Source of the DNA: Candidatus Nanopelagicales bacterium
GTDB taxonomy: Bacteria; Actinomycetota; Actinomycetes; S36-B12; CAIYMF01
DNA: 34,650 nucleotides
Direction of reading: 5' to 3'
NCBI GenBank assembly: GCA_017882705.1
Contig: JADGOZ010000033.1
Span: forward strand, 1-34,650
Shown here: positions 1-8,798 of the stretch, piece after piece
How positions within the stretch are numbered: position 1 is the first letter of the stretch
Layout of the letters: the number at the start of each line of letters is the position of its first letter
Made by a program: the position numbers and the translations under genes
Notes under the pieces: generated by a model
What the model saw: the letters and a program-made list of their open reading frames with translations, nothing else
Told to the model about the DNA's origin: nothing
Databases searched by the model: none

Positions 1-707
1 CATCCCTCTACGTAATGCACGTAGGCATCCTCGTCGACGATGATCAGTGTGCGCTCGAACTGGCCCATGTTCTCGGTGTTGATCCGGAAGTAGGCCTGCA
101 GCGGGATGTCCACGTGCACGCCCTTCGGCACGTAGATGAACGAGCCGCCGGACCACACCGCGGTGTTGAGCGCCGAGAACTTGTTGTCACCGCTCGGGAT
201 GATGGTGCCGAAGTACTCCTTGAACACATCCTCGTGCTCGCGCAGAGCGGTGTCGGTGTCGAGGAAGATGACGCCCTGCTCCTCGAGGTCCTCACGGATC
301 TTCTGGTAGACGACCTCGGACTCGTACTGCGCGGCGACGCCGGACACCAGGCGCTGCTTCTCGGCCTCCGGGATGCCGAGGCGGTCATAGGTGTTCTTGA
401 TGTCGTCGGGCAGGTCGTCCCAGGTGGCCGCCTGCTTCTCCGTGGACCGCACGAAGTACTTGATGTTGTCGAAGTCGATGCCGCCCAGGTCCGAGCCCCA
501 CGCCGGCATGGGCTTCTTCATGAACAGCCGGAGCGCCTTGAGGCGCATCTCGAGCATCCACTCGGGCTCGTTCTTCTTCGCGCTGATGTCGCGGACGACG
601 TCCTCGTTGATGCCGCGGCGCGCGTTCGCACCCGCCACGTCCTTGTCGGCCCAGCCGAAGTCGTAGCGGCCCAGCCCCTCGAGCTCGTCGTGGATCTCGG
701 TCGTCAT
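1..707 (-). CDS. sufB: Fe-S cluster assembly scaffold SufB, N-terminal part (runs off left edge)
   Basis: Reading leftward from an ATG at 707 gives about 235 in-frame residues to the window edge. They contain the typical SufB opening ([16 protein letters not shown], then [14 protein letters not shown]) and the central [19 protein letters not shown] block. SufB is the scaffold of the cytosolic SufBCD complex, on which Fe-S clusters are built from persulfide sulfur delivered by SufS/SufU. The C-terminal beta-helix core and its key residues lie outside the window. A good Shine-Dalgarno sequence (GGAGG) lies about 8 nt upstream. The ATG overlaps the stop of the preceding sufR gene (ATGA), so translation is probably coupled and the gene belongs to the sufR-led operon. 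The rest of the operon (sufD, sufC and so on) is expected to the left but is not seen. Confidence 0.96.
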   Translation of the reverse strand, partial: MTTEIHDELEGLGRYDFGWADKDVAGANARRGINEDVVRDISAKKNEPEWMLEMRLKALRLFMKKPMPAWGSDLGGIDFDNIKYFVRSTEKQAATWDDLPDDIKNTYDRLGIPEAEKQRLVSGVAAQYESEVVYQKIREDLEEQGVIFLDTDTALREHEDVFKEYFGTIIPSGDNKFSALNTAVWSGGSFIYVPKGVHVDIPLQAYFRINTENMGQFERTLIIVDEDAYVHYVEG

Positions 708-1426
708 GACAGGACCTCCGTGGCGGTGCGGGGCGGTGCGGGCGTCGACACGGCGGAGCCGGGCCGGGAGACGAGTGTGGTGCAGACGCCGTCGCCGTGC
801 GCGAGCGTGGCGAGTCGCGTCACGTGCGTGCCGAGCAGGCGACCGAAGGCCTCCGCCTCGGCGTCGCACAGCGCGGGGAACTCGACCGCGACGTGGGCGA
901 CCGGGCAGTTGTGCTGGCAGATCTGGAGGGTGGCACCCGTGGCGCCGTCGACGACCGTGGCGGCGTAGCCGTCGGCCGACAGGGCGGCGGCCAGCGCCGC
1001 GGGGCGACGCTCGACGGGCAGCGCGGTGACGAGGTCGGCGTACCGGTTCTCGAGCTCGGCGACGCGGTGCGCGGCGAACGCGTCGACGGCGGCAGGCCCG
1101 CCTGTCTCGTCCAGGAAGCGCAGCGCCCCCATCGCGAGGTCGTCGTAGGCCGACTCGAAGGACTCCCGGCCGGCGGCGGTCACGCTGTAGACCTTCGCCG
1201 GGCGGCCGCGACCACGGCTCTGGGCCCGACCCGCCTGCGGGCCGTACGGCGCCCGGTCCCCCGCCTCGACGTGGCCGGACTCCACGAGGGCGTCGAGGTG
1301 CCGGCGTACGGCGGTGGTCGACAGGCAGAGCCGCTCGGCGAGGGCCGCCGCGGTCTGCGGGCCCCCCTCGAGCAAGGACTGCGCGACCCGGGCGGGGGCG
1401 CCCGTGAGCCGACCGGTCGATTTCAC
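704..1426 (-). CDS. sufR: SufR-type Fe-S-responsive transcriptional repressor of the suf operon
   Basis: A 240-residue winged-helix regulator. The N-terminal HTH is visible ([20 protein letters not shown], residues about 25-44), followed by a basic wing with [10 protein letters not shown]. The C-terminal half carries the cysteine cluster expected of SufR (CQHNCPVAH, then a further Cys in EFPALCDAE), which ligates an Fe-S cluster in the family. SufR represses the suf operon when clusters are plentiful. I chose the GTG at 1426 over an upstream ATG at 1510, because a hexamer with -10 character ends 6 nt before it and a SufR-like operator overlaps it; the extra 28 residues of the longer form are low-complexity. 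The stop overlaps sufB's ATG by 4 nt. The product is a DNA-binding cytosolic protein, likely autoregulated. Family assignment is solid; the start is an inference. Confidence 0.9.
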   Translation of the reverse strand: MKSTGRLTGAPARVAQSLLEGGPQTAAALAERLCLSTTAVRRHLDALVESGHVEAGDRAPYGPQAGRAQSRGRGRPAKVYSVTAAGRESFESAYDDLAMGALRFLDETGGPAAVDAFAAHRVAELENRYADLVTALPVERRPAALAAALSADGYAATVVDGATGATLQICQHNCPVAHVAVEFPALCDAEAEAFGRLLGTHVTRLATLAHGDGVCTTLVSRPGSAVSTPAPPRTATEVLS

Positions 1427-1439
1427 AACGACATTGTTG
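1426..1439. promoter_or_regulatory. Putative SufR operator covering the sufR start
   Basis: The sequence is CAAC-N6-GTTG, an exact match to the inverted repeat described for cyanobacterial SufR. It lies directly over the proposed sufR GTG. On the - strand, the hexamer AACAAT (1438-1433) sits 6 nt before that GTG, like the leaderless promoters elsewhere here. A repressor bound to this site would cover both the -10 element and the transcription start. Seen: the repeat and its position. Known: the SufR site motif. Inferred: autorepression of sufR-sufB. Confidence 0.6.
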
Positions 1440-1517
1440 CCTAATTCGTCCCGGCGCGCGAACGCGGGGTACGGGGCAGGCCCGGGCACCGGGCGTCGGC
1501 ACCCGTCCACGGCTGCC

Positions 1518-1523
1518 TAGACT
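1518..1523 (+). promoter_or_regulatory. -10 element TAGACT, leaderless promoter of the ABC ATPase gene
   Basis: TAGACT ends 6 nt before the GTG at 1530, and no Shine-Dalgarno sequence is present. This spacing predicts transcription starting at the G of the start codon. It is divergent from sufR, with about 100 bp between the two starts. Confidence 0.6.
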
Positions 1524-1529
1524 CGCGCC

Positions 1530-2444
1530 GTGACCCCCGCCGCCGTCGTGCTCGAGGGGCTGCATCTCCGCTTCGGCCGGACCGTCGCCCTGGACGGCCT
1601 GTCGTTCAGCGTCGCGGCGGGCAGCATCACCGCGCTGCTGGGGCCCAACGGTGCGGGCAAGACCTCCACCGTCGAGATCTGCGAGGGCTACCGCCGTCCC
1701 GACGCCGGCTCGGTCCGGGTCTGGGGCCTCGACCCGCGGCGCGACGGCACCGCTCTGCGCGCCCGGGTCGGGGTCATGCTTCAGGACGGCGGCATCTACG
1801 CCTCGTCGCGGGCTGTCCCGATGCTCCGCCACCTGGCCGCGTTCTACGCCGATCCGCTCGACGTCGACGACCTGGTCGGTCGGCTCGGGCTGGAGTCCGT
1901 GCGCGCCACCTACCGCCGGATGTCCGGTGGGGAGAAGCAGCGGCTCGCACTCGCGTGCGCCGTGGTCGGCCGGCCCGATCTCGTGTTCCTCGACGAGCCG
2001 AGCGCCGGCATGGACCCGCAGACCAGGCTCGCCGCGTGGGACCTCGTCGAGCAGCTGCGTCGCGACGGCGTGACCGTGGTGCTCACGACGCACCTGATGG
2101 ACGAGGCCGAGCGGCTCGCCGACCGGGTCGTGATCGTCGACCACGGACGTGTCGTCGCGCAGGGGTCCCCCGCCGAGCTGACCGCAGGCCTCGAGGTCCT
2201 GACCTTCGCCGCCCCGGAGTCGCTCCCCCTCGACGGCCTCGCGGCGCACCTGCCCGACGGCTGCGTCGTCTCCGAGTCGCGCCCCGGCCACTACCGCGTG
2301 GAGGGAGACGTCGGGCCGCAGACGCTCTCCGCGATCGGCGACTGGTGCTCGAGCCAGGGGGTGCTCCCCCGTGAGCTGGCGACCGGACGGCGCAGCCTCG
2401 AGGACGTCTTCCTCGACCTCACCGGGCGGGAGCTGCGGTCGTGA
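1530..2444 (+). CDS. ABC transporter ATP-binding protein (ABC-2/DrrA-like exporter)
   Basis: A 304-residue nucleotide-binding subunit. Visible motifs are Walker [10 protein letters not shown] (38-46), the Q-loop glutamine near 85, the signature MSGGEKQ (131-137), Walker B LVFLDEP (151-157) and the H-loop histidine in [10 protein letters not shown]. An approximately 90-residue C-terminal extension is typical of DrrA/CcmA-type export ATPases. It pairs with the permease that starts within its stop codon (GTGA overlap), so the two form one transporter. The substrate is unknown. In mycobacteria the equivalent pair also lies between sufR and ctaA and is annotated only as a possible antibiotic exporter, so the conserved neighbourhood suggests a housekeeping role, perhaps linked to the cell envelope or heme/oxidase assembly. 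That last point is inference. Confidence 0.92.
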   Translation: MTPAAVVLEGLHLRFGRTVALDGLSFSVAAGSITALLGPNGAGKTSTVEICEGYRRPDAGSVRVWGLDPRRDGTALRARVGVMLQDGGIYASSRAVPMLRHLAAFYADPLDVDDLVGRLGLESVRATYRRMSGGEKQRLALACAVVGRPDLVFLDEPSAGMDPQTRLAAWDLVEQLRRDGVTVVLTTHLMDEAERLADRVVIVDHGRVVAQGSPAELTAGLEVLTFAAPESLPLDGLAAHLPDGCVVSESRPGHYRVEGDVGPQTLSAIGDWCSSQGVLPRELATGRRSLEDVFLDLTGRELRS

Positions 2445-3223
2445 CCACGACGTCCTCCGCGCCCGGTGGGTTGGCACCGCGCCCGGGCTCCGCGCCACGC
2501 GCTCGGATCCTGGCCGCGCAGACCCGGGCCGAGATCGGCATGACCCTGCGCAACGGTGAGCAGCTGCTGCTCACGCTGGTCATCCCGCTGCTCCTGCTGG
2601 TCGGCCTGTCGAAGCTGCCCACCGACGTCGTCGGGCACGACCCCGCGATCGACGCTGTAGCACCGGGGATCATCGCCCTCGCCGTGATCTCGACCGCCTT
2701 CACCGGCCAGGCCATCGCCACCGGCTTCGAGCGGCGCTACGGCGTCCTCAAGCTCCTGGGCGCGACCCCGCTCGGTCGCTCCGGCCTGCTCGTCGCGAAG
2801 ACCCTGGGCGTCCTCGCCGTCGAGGTGGTCCAGATGCTGCTGATCGCCGCCGTGGCGTTCGCGCTCGGCTGGCACCCCGTCGGCAACCCGGTCTACGCCG
2901 TGCTCCTGGTCGTCCTCGGCACGGCCGCGTTCTCCTCGCTGGGTCTCCTCCTGGCCGGCACGCTGCGCGCCGAGGCGACCCTCGCCGTGGCGAACGGCCT
3001 CTACCTGCTGCTGATCGCCCTGGGCGGCGTGGTGATCCCGGCGGACCGCCTTCCCGCCACGGCCGAGAGGATCGTGTCGCTCCTGCCGTCGGCCGCCCTC
3101 GGGCAGGGCCTGCGCGACGTCCTGCTCCACGGAACCGGGCTGCCGGTGCAGTCCGTCGTCGTGCTGCTGGTGTGGACCGCCGTCGGCGGCCTGGTCACCG
3201 CGCGCACCTTCCGCTGGTCCTGA
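2441..3223 (+). CDS. ABC-2 type transporter permease
   Basis: A 260-residue membrane subunit with six recognisable hydrophobic stretches, beginning with [16 protein letters not shown] after a cytosolic N-terminus. The [20 protein letters not shown] segment is the amphipathic coupling region typical of ABC-2 permeases. Its GTG start overlaps the ATPase stop (GTGA), indicating translational coupling and a two-gene exporter in the cytoplasmic membrane. The gene ends 73 nt before ctaA, which has its own predicted promoter. Substrate unknown. Confidence 0.9.
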   Translation: MTTTSSAPGGLAPRPGSAPRARILAAQTRAEIGMTLRNGEQLLLTLVIPLLLLVGLSKLPTDVVGHDPAIDAVAPGIIALAVISTAFTGQAIATGFERRYGVLKLLGATPLGRSGLLVAKTLGVLAVEVVQMLLIAAVAFALGWHPVGNPVYAVLLVVLGTAAFSSLGLLLAGTLRAEATLAVANGLYLLLIALGGVVIPADRLPATAERIVSLLPSAALGQGLRDVLLHGTGLPVQSVVVLLVWTAVGGLVTARTFRWS

Positions 3224-3284
3224 TCCGCCGTGTGACGCGCGTCGCGCCTCGCGGGCCGCACGAGCCTCCCCCGCCGTCCCCGCC

Positions 3285-3290
3285 TACCCT
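3285..3290 (+). promoter_or_regulatory. -10 element TACCCT, leaderless promoter of ctaA
   Basis: TACCCT ends exactly 6 nt before the ctaA GTG at 3297, and no ribosome binding site is visible between them. This is the same geometry as at 1518, 7664, 24695 and 26361. Confidence 0.55.
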
Positions 3291-3296
3291 GGCCCC

Positions 3297-4274
3297 GTGA
3301 CCACGCAGGTGCCGGACTCCGGCGCACCCACCCGGACCGAGGGAACGTCCGTCGTCGACGGTCGGTCCCCCGGCGTCGTACGCAGGATCTACGTCGCGAA
3401 CCTGGTCGCCCAGATAGGAATCTGCGTCACCGGTGCCGTCGTGCGCCTCACCAGCTCGGGGCTCGGCTGCCCCACGTGGCCGCGCTGCAGCGGGGACTCG
3501 ATCACGCCCGTCGACGGCCAGGCCGAGGCGTGGCACAAGTACGTCGAGTTCGGGAACCGTCTCCTGACCGTGGTGCTCGTCGCGCTCGCGGTCGCCGCCC
3601 TCGCCGCCGCCCTGTGGGACGCGAGCCGCCGCCGTACCGCCGCCCTCCCGGCGCGGCCCGCGCTGACCTGGCTCGCCGCGGTCCCGCTCATCGGCACCGT
3701 CGTGCAGATCCCGCTCGGCGGCGTCACCGTGCTGACCGGCCTCAACCCGCTCGCGGTCGGCTCGCACATGCTGCTGTCGCTCGCGCTCGTGGCTTTCGCC
3801 ACGGTGCTGGTGCACCGCTCGGGCGAGCGCGGCGACGAGCCCGTCGTCGTCGTGGTCCGCCGCGAGGTCCGGGTCGGCGTCGCGGCGCTCACGGCGCTCA
3901 TGGGAGTCGTGCTGCTCGTCGGGATGATCGTGACGGCGAGCGGGCCGCACGCGGGCGACGAGCGCACGCACCGGCTCGGTCTCGATCCGCAGACCGTCGC
4001 CTGGATCCACGCCGACGTCGTGGTGCTGTGCATCGGCCTGCTCGCCGGGCTCCTCGTCGCGCTGCGCGCGTCGTCGGCGCCGGCGCGCACCACGCGCGCA
4101 GCGACGCACCTGCTCATGGCGTTCCTGGCGCAGGGGCTGGTGGGCTACGTCCAGTTCTTCACCGCCGAGCCGTGGATGCTGGTCGCCGTGCACGTCCTGC
4201 TCGCAGCCGTCATCTGGTGGGCCACCGTGAGCCTGCTGCTGACGACGCGAACACGCGGTCCCGTCCCCGTGTGA
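3297..4274 (+). CDS. ctaA: Heme A synthase (COX15/CtaA family)
   Basis: A 325-residue polytopic membrane protein that oxidises the C8 methyl of heme O to the formyl of heme A for cytochrome c oxidase. About eight TM segments form two four-helix halves. The first half carries GAVVRLTSSGLGCPTWPRC with the Cys pair seen in the Gram-positive type. Conserved histidines lie in WHKYVEFGNR, VGSHMLLS, WIHADVV and AVHVLLAA and would bind the two hemes. It faces ctaB, which supplies heme O, across 73 bp. The start is a GTG with a -10 element 6 nt upstream, suggesting a leaderless mRNA. Confidence 0.94.
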   Translation: MTTQVPDSGAPTRTEGTSVVDGRSPGVVRRIYVANLVAQIGICVTGAVVRLTSSGLGCPTWPRCSGDSITPVDGQAEAWHKYVEFGNRLLTVVLVALAVAALAAALWDASRRRTAALPARPALTWLAAVPLIGTVVQIPLGGVTVLTGLNPLAVGSHMLLSLALVAFATVLVHRSGERGDEPVVVVVRREVRVGVAALTALMGVVLLVGMIVTASGPHAGDERTHRLGLDPQTVAWIHADVVVLCIGLLAGLLVALRASSAPARTTRAATHLLMAFLAQGLVGYVQFFTAEPWMLVAVHVLLAAVIWWATVSLLLTTRTRGPVPV

Positions 4275-4329
4275 TCCTGCTCCAGTACGGGTCACCCGCG
4301 AGCCGGGACCTGCAGAGGAGCAAGATCAC
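4271..4329. terminator. Imperfect inverted repeat between convergent ctaA and ctaB
   Basis: Arms 4271-4283 and 4317-4329 (13 nt) are complementary with one mismatch and enclose 33 nt that hold a small inner repeat. The left arm covers the ctaA stop codon. The placement between convergent genes suggests a bidirectional terminator, but there is no U-tract and the long loop makes it weaker than the other hairpins here. Confidence 0.35.
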
Positions 4330-4347
4330 TCCGGTGGGGCGGCGCTC

Positions 4348-5313
4348 CTACGGCAGGAAGGCGTCGACCGCGACGACGAGGAAGAACAGCGCGAGGTAGC
4401 TGATCGACCCGTGGAACAGGCGCATCGCCTTGACGTCGGTGTCGCCGCGGCGGACCCGGCGCAGCAGCGCGTGCGCCTCCCAGAGGAAGCCTCCGCCGAG
4501 GAGCACCGCGGCGACGGCGTAGAACGGCGTCATGTGCGCGGCCGGCACCAGCAGCAGGGACGTGAGGACCATCGCCCAGGAGTAGCCGATGATCTCGCGC
4601 GCGACGGTCGACAGCGGCGCGACGACCGGCAGCATCGGGACCCCCGCCGCCGCGTAGTCGTCCTTGAAGCGGAGCGAGAGCGGCCAGTAGTGCGGCGGGG
4701 TCCAGAAGAACACGACGCCGAACAGCACCATCGGCGCCCAGCCCAGCGACCCGGTCACGGCGGCCCAGCCGATGAGGATCTGCATGCAGCCGGCCGCACC
4801 GCCCCAGACGATGTTCTGCGGCGTACGGCGCTTGAGCAGCAGGGTGTAGCCGACGACGTACATCAGGATCGCCAGGGCCGTGAGCCCTGCGGCGAGCCAG
4901 TTCGTCGCGACGGCGAACCAGATCACCGACGACACCGCGAGCGCGAGGCCGAACAGGAGGGCCCCGCGCGGGCTCACCTCGCCGGTGACGATCGGGCGGT
5001 GGCCGGTGCGGGCCATGAGCCCGTCGATGTCGCGGTCGATGTACATGTTGAGCGCGTTGGCCCCGCCGGCCGCGAGGAAGCCGCCGACGAGGGTCGCCAG
5101 CACCAGCCAGAGCGACGGCACGCCGTCGGCCGCCAGGATCATCGTGGGCACGGTCGTCACGAGCAGGAGCTCGATGATCCGCGGCTTCGTCAGTGCGACG
5201 TAGGCCAGGACGACCGGCCGGGTGCGGACGTGGCCGACGGGCGCGAGGCCCTCCCGGGGACCGCCGTCGCCCTCGGTTCCGGGCACGGCGTGCCGGGGGT
5301 CGAGGGCGGTCAC
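4348..5313 (-). CDS. ctaB: Protoheme IX farnesyltransferase (heme O synthase)
   Basis: A 321-residue UbiA-family prenyltransferase that adds a farnesyl group to protoheme to make heme O. The Asp-rich motif is clear in [19 protein letters not shown] and is followed by further family blocks ([34 protein letters not shown]). There are about nine TM helices. The opening [17 protein letters not shown] is the classic CtaB start of the membrane domain. I chose the GTG at 5313 because a GGAG lies 7 nt upstream; a GTG two codons earlier (5319) is too close to it. Longer open sequence up to 5535 is low-complexity and crosses the tkt promoter. It is convergent with ctaA and divergent from tkt. Confidence 0.94.
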   Translation of the reverse strand: MTALDPRHAVPGTEGDGGPREGLAPVGHVRTRPVVLAYVALTKPRIIELLLVTTVPTMILAADGVPSLWLVLATLVGGFLAAGGANALNMYIDRDIDGLMARTGHRPIVTGEVSPRGALLFGLALAVSSVIWFAVATNWLAAGLTALAILMYVVGYTLLLKRRTPQNIVWGGAAGCMQILIGWAAVTGSLGWAPMVLFGVVFFWTPPHYWPLSLRFKDDYAAAGVPMLPVVAPLSTVAREIIGYSWAMVLTSLLLVPAAHMTPFYAVAAVLLGGGFLWEAHALLRRVRRGDTDVKAMRLFHGSISYLALFFLVVAVDAFLP

Positions 5314-5365
5314 AGGCACGCTCCACGGAGATGGTCGGGGAACCCGGGCTGCCCAGGTCGGCGAG

Positions 5366-5371
5366 AGTCTA
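5366..5371 (-). promoter_or_regulatory. -10 element TAGACT for ctaB
   Basis: TAGACT on the - strand would place the transcription start near 5359, giving a leader of about 46 nt with a GGAG site before the ctaB GTG. It is back-to-back with the tkt promoter at 5403. No clear -35 was seen. Confidence 0.4.
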
Positions 5372-5402
5372 CCGGCCTCCTCACCCGCCGCAGCCGCGCC
5401 GG

Positions 5403-5408
5403 TAGGCT
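5403..5408 (+). promoter_or_regulatory. -10 element TAGGCT for tkt
   Basis: TAGGCT ends 8 nt before the tkt GTG at 5417, with no Shine-Dalgarno sequence. This is slightly longer than the 6-nt spacing of the other leaderless-type starts, so the mRNA is either leaderless or has a one- to two-base leader. Confidence 0.45.
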
Positions 5409-5416
5409 GACGGATC

Positions 5417-7525
5417 GTGACCAGCGCACCCACCACCACGCCCCCGTTCGACCCCGCCACCTGGACGGCCCTGGACACGCGAGCGGTCGACACCGCCCGG
5501 GTCCTCGCCGCCGACTCCGTCCAGAAGGTGGGCAACGGCCACCCGGGAACCGCGATGAGCCTCGCGCCCGCGGCCTACCTGCTGTTCCAGCGCTTCCTGA
5601 CCCACGACCCGGCCGATCCGGACTGGCTCGGACGCGACCGGTTCGTGCTCTCGTGCGGCCACTCGTCGCTCACGCTCTACATCCAGCTCTACCTGTCCGG
5701 CTACGGCCTCGAGCTGTCCGACCTCGAGTCCTTCCGCACCTGGGGCGCGCTCACGCCCGGTCACCCGGAGCGGCACCACACGAAGGGCGTCGAGACCACG
5801 ACCGGGCCGCTGGGCCAGGGTGTCTCGACCGCCGTCGGGATGGCGATGGGGCAGCGCTACGAGCGAGGCCTGCTCGACCCCGACGCCGCGCCGGGCACCA
5901 GCCCGTTCGACCACCACGTCTGGGTGCTCTGCTCCGACGGTGACCTCGAGGAGGGCGTCACCTCCGAGGCGTCATCCCTCGCGGGCACGCAGCGCCTGGG
6001 CAACCTCACGGTGATCTGGGACGACAACAAGATCTCGATCGAGGACGACACCGCCGTCGCGTTCAGCGAGGACGTCCGGGCGCGCTACGCCGCGTACGGC
6101 TGGCACGTCCAGAGCGTCGACGTCGCGCCCGACGGCAGCGTCGACGTCCTGGCCCTGGCCGCCGCGATGGGCGCGGCCCGCGCCGAGACCGAGCGCCCGT
6201 CGTTCATCCGCCTCGAGACGGTCATCGGCTGGCCGGCCCCGCACCTGCGCAACACCTTCAAGGCGCACGGCTCCGCGCTCGGCGCGGACGAGGTCGCCGC
6301 CACGAAGGAGCTGCTCGGGTTCGACCCGGCGCAGTCCTTCGCCGTCGCCGACGACGTCCTCGCCCACGCCCGCGAGGTGGGGTCCCGCGGCGCGGCCTAC
6401 CGCGCCGCCTGGGACGAGAGGTACGCCGGATGGCGCACGGCCAACCCCGAGCGGGCGACCCTGCTCGACCGCCTCGTCGCCGGCACGCTTCCCGACGGCT
6501 TCGCGCTGCCCGAGTTCCCCGCGGGCAAGGACGTCGCGACCCGCAAGGCGAGCGGCGACGTCATCCAGGCGATCGCCGCGCAGCTGCCCGAGTTCGTCGG
6601 CGGGTCCGCGGACCTCGCGGAGAGCAACAACACGACCATCGAGGGCGGCGGCTCGTTCCTGCCCGTGGGCACCGTGGTGTCGCCGACCTCGCCGTTCGGG
6701 CACAACCTGTCGCCGTACGGCCGGATCCTGCACTTCGGCATCCGTGAGCACGCCATGGGCGCTGCGCTCAACGGGATGTCGCTGTCGAACCTGCTGCGCC
6801 CGTTCGGTGGCACCTTCCTGGTGTTCTCCGACTACATGCGCGGCGCCGTGCGCGTCGCCGCGATCATGCAGACCGGCGTCACGTTCGTCTGGACCCACGA
6901 CTCGATCGGTCTCGGCGAGGACGGCCCGACCCACCAGCCGGTGGAGCACCTGTGGGCGCTGCGCGCGATCCCGGGGCTCGACGTCGTCCGCCCGGCCGAC
7001 GCGAACGAGACGTCGGTGGTCTGGGGCGAGATCCTGCGCAAGCGCCGCCCCACCGGCCTCGCGCTGACGCGGCAGAACCTGCCCACGCTCGACCGCGCGG
7101 TCGTCGCGCCGGCGTCGGGTGCGGCCCAGGGCGGCTACGTCCTCGCCGACGCCTCCACCGGGTCGCCCGACGTCGTGCTCCTCGCGACCGGTTCCGAGGT
7201 GCAGCTCGCGCTCGCCGCGCGGGAGGTCCTGGAGGCCGACGGCGTGGCCGCCCGGGTCGTCTCGCTGCCGTGCCTCGAGTGGTTCGAGGAGCAGGACGCG
7301 GCCTACCGCGAGTCGGTGCTGCCCTCGTCGGTCCGCGCCCGCGTCTCGGTCGAGGCCGGCATCGCCCAGGGCTGGTGGAAGTACCTCGGCACCGACGGCC
7401 GGGCCGTCTCGCTCGAGCACTTCGGCGCCTCGGCCGACGCAGCGACGCTGTTCCGCGAGTTCGGCATCACCACCGAGGCCGTCGTGGCCGCAGCCCGCGA
7501 GTCGATCGCCGCAGCGACCGCCTGA
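5417..7525 (+). CDS. tkt: Transketolase
   Basis: A 702-residue thiamine-diphosphate enzyme of full family length. It moves two-carbon ketol units between sugar phosphates in the non-oxidative pentose phosphate pathway. The ThDP/Mg motif is visible as [14 protein letters not shown] with the distal Asn in DDNKISI. Other family blocks include [16 protein letters not shown] near the N-terminus, [14 protein letters not shown], and [20 protein letters not shown] in the pyrimidine-binding domain. It starts the pentose phosphate block tkt-tal-zwf-opcA-pgl. Unlike the later genes it is separated from its neighbour by 150 bp holding a palindrome cluster and a new promoter. Cytosolic homodimer by family. 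Confidence 0.97.
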   Translation: MTSAPTTTPPFDPATWTALDTRAVDTARVLAADSVQKVGNGHPGTAMSLAPAAYLLFQRFLTHDPADPDWLGRDRFVLSCGHSSLTLYIQLYLSGYGLELSDLESFRTWGALTPGHPERHHTKGVETTTGPLGQGVSTAVGMAMGQRYERGLLDPDAAPGTSPFDHHVWVLCSDGDLEEGVTSEASSLAGTQRLGNLTVIWDDNKISIEDDTAVAFSEDVRARYAAYGWHVQSVDVAPDGSVDVLALAAAMGAARAETERPSFIRLETVIGWPAPHLRNTFKAHGSALGADEVAATKELLGFDPAQSFAVADDVLAHAREVGSRGAAYRAAWDERYAGWRTANPERATLLDRLVAGTLPDGFALPEFPAGKDVATRKASGDVIQAIAAQLPEFVGGSADLAESNNTTIEGGGSFLPVGTVVSPTSPFGHNLSPYGRILHFGIREHAMGAALNGMSLSNLLRPFGGTFLVFSDYMRGAVRVAAIMQTGVTFVWTHDSIGLGEDGPTHQPVEHLWALRAIPGLDVVRPADANETSVVWGEILRKRRPTGLALTRQNLPTLDRAVVAPASGAAQGGYVLADASTGSPDVVLLATGSEVQLALAAREVLEADGVAARVVSLPCLEWFEEQDAAYRESVLPSSVRARVSVEAGIAQGWWKYLGTDGRAVSLEHFGASADAATLFREFGITTEAVVAAARESIAAATA

Positions 7526-7528
7526 CCG

Positions 7529-7629
7529 CGCGTCATGACACGGACGGGCGCACCGCGACACGCCCGTGTCATGACTCGCCCGTGTCATGACACGGAAGGC
7601 GCTCGGTGACGTGTCGGCGTCATGACACG
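7529..7629. repeat. Four copies of a CGTGTCATGACACG palindrome between tkt and tal
   Basis: Copies lie at 7529-7542 (one mismatch), 7565-7578 (one mismatch), 7581-7594 (perfect) and 7616-7629 (two mismatches); all keep the core GTCATGAC. The starts are 36, 16 and 35 bp apart. Copies 1 and 2 can also pair as a long hairpin together with ACGGGCG/CGCCCGT at 7544-7550/7561-7567. The array ends 34 bp before the tal -10 box. It could be an operator cluster for an unknown regulator of tal-zwf-opcA-pgl, a tkt terminator, or a dispersed palindromic repeat. I do not recognise the motif. Confidence 0.75.
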
Positions 7630-7663
7630 GGTGGTACCGGAGGCCGGGTGCAGGGGCGCGGTC

Positions 7664-7669
7664 TAGGGT
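7664..7669 (+). promoter_or_regulatory. -10 element TAGGGT, leaderless promoter of tal
   Basis: TAGGGT ends 6 nt before the tal ATG at 7676. A GGAG lies inside the 6-nt spacer but is too close to act as a ribosome binding site. This probably drives tal-zwf-opcA-pgl. Confidence 0.6.
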
Positions 7670-7675
7670 CGGAGC

Positions 7676-8788
7676 ATGACTTCTGATCGCCTCGCCGACC
7701 TGTCCGCCGCTGGTGTCTCCATCTGGCTCGACGACCTCGACCGCGCCAGGCTGACGAGCGGCGGCCTCGCCGAGCTCGTCAGCGACTCCTTCGTCGTGGG
7801 CGTCACGACCAACCCGTCGATCTTCGAGAAGGCGATGGTGGGCGGAGCCGCGGCGTACGCCGAGCAGGTCCACGACCTCGCGATCCGCGGTGTCGACGTC
7901 GGCGAGGCCATCCGGGCCGTGACGGCCTACGACGTGCGCTGGGCCTGCGACGTCCTGGCCCCCACCTACGCCGCGACCGGCGGCGTCGACGGTCGCGTGA
8001 GCATCGAGGTCGACCCGCGGCTCGCGCGCGACACCGACGCGACGATCGCCGAGGCGAAGGCGCTGCGCTGGTCGGTCGACCGGCCCAACGTGCTGATCAA
8101 GATCCCCGCGACGGTCGAGGGACTGCCCGCGATCACGGCCGTCCTCGGCGCCGGCATCAGCGTGAACGTCACCCTGATCTTCTCCGTCGACCGCTACCGC
8201 GCCGTGCTCGACGCGTGGCTCGCCGGTCTCGAGCTCGCGAAGGCCAACGGCCACAACCTCGCCGAGATCGAGTCGGTGGCCTCGTTCTTCGTCAGCCGGG
8301 TCGACACCGAGGTCGACCAGCGGCTGGGTGCGGGGTCGCCGCTGCTCGGCACGGCGGCGATCGCCAACGCCCGGGTGGCGCACGAGACCTTCGCCGACCT
8401 GGTCGCCGGCCCGCGGTGGGCGGCGCTCGCGGCGGACGGCGCGCACGTCCAGCGGCCGCTCTGGGCCTCGACCGGGGTCAAGGACCCGACGTACAAGGAC
8501 ACCCGGTACGTCGTCGACCTCGTCACGCAGGACGTCGTCAACACCATGCCCGAGGCGACCCTCGACGCGGTGCGCGACCACGGCGAGACCACCGGCGACA
8601 CCATCGTCCCGGAGTACGCCGCTGCGCACGCCGCCCTCGACGCGCTGACGGCCGCCGGCATCGATCTCGACGACGTGGTCGCCGTGCTCGAGGACGAGGG
8701 CGTGGAGAAGTTCGTCGTCGCCTGGGAGCAGCTGCTCGCCGCGCTCCAGTCGGCCCTCGACGCCGCGCGCGCGGCAGCGGGCCGCTGA
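7676..8788 (+). CDS. tal: Transaldolase
   Basis: A 370-residue transaldolase of the size usual in actinobacteria. It transfers a dihydroxyacetone unit between sedoheptulose-7-P and glyceraldehyde-3-P. The Schiff-base lysine is K142 in NVLIKIPAT. Other family blocks are [30 protein letters not shown] and [14 protein letters not shown]. It is the first gene of a tight block: zwf follows after 10 bp. The upstream region has both a leaderless-type promoter and the palindrome cluster, so this operon may be regulated separately from tkt. Confidence 0.96.
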   Translation: MTSDRLADLSAAGVSIWLDDLDRARLTSGGLAELVSDSFVVGVTTNPSIFEKAMVGGAAAYAEQVHDLAIRGVDVGEAIRAVTAYDVRWACDVLAPTYAATGGVDGRVSIEVDPRLARDTDATIAEAKALRWSVDRPNVLIKIPATVEGLPAITAVLGAGISVNVTLIFSVDRYRAVLDAWLAGLELAKANGHNLAEIESVASFFVSRVDTEVDQRLGAGSPLLGTAAIANARVAHETFADLVAGPRWAALAADGAHVQRPLWASTGVKDPTYKDTRYVVDLVTQDVVNTMPEATLDAVRDHGETTGDTIVPEYAAAHAALDALTAAGIDLDDVVAVLEDEGVEKFVVAWEQLLAALQSALDAARAAAGR

Positions 8789-8798
8789 GGGGCGCGTC

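Noticed and set aside
701..713. TCGTCATGACAGG at the sufB start as a fifth copy of the tkt-tal palindrome
   Set aside because: It shares the GTCATGAC core only; that core arises naturally from an ATGA start/stop overlap followed by a Thr-Thr N-terminus, and the flanks do not match.
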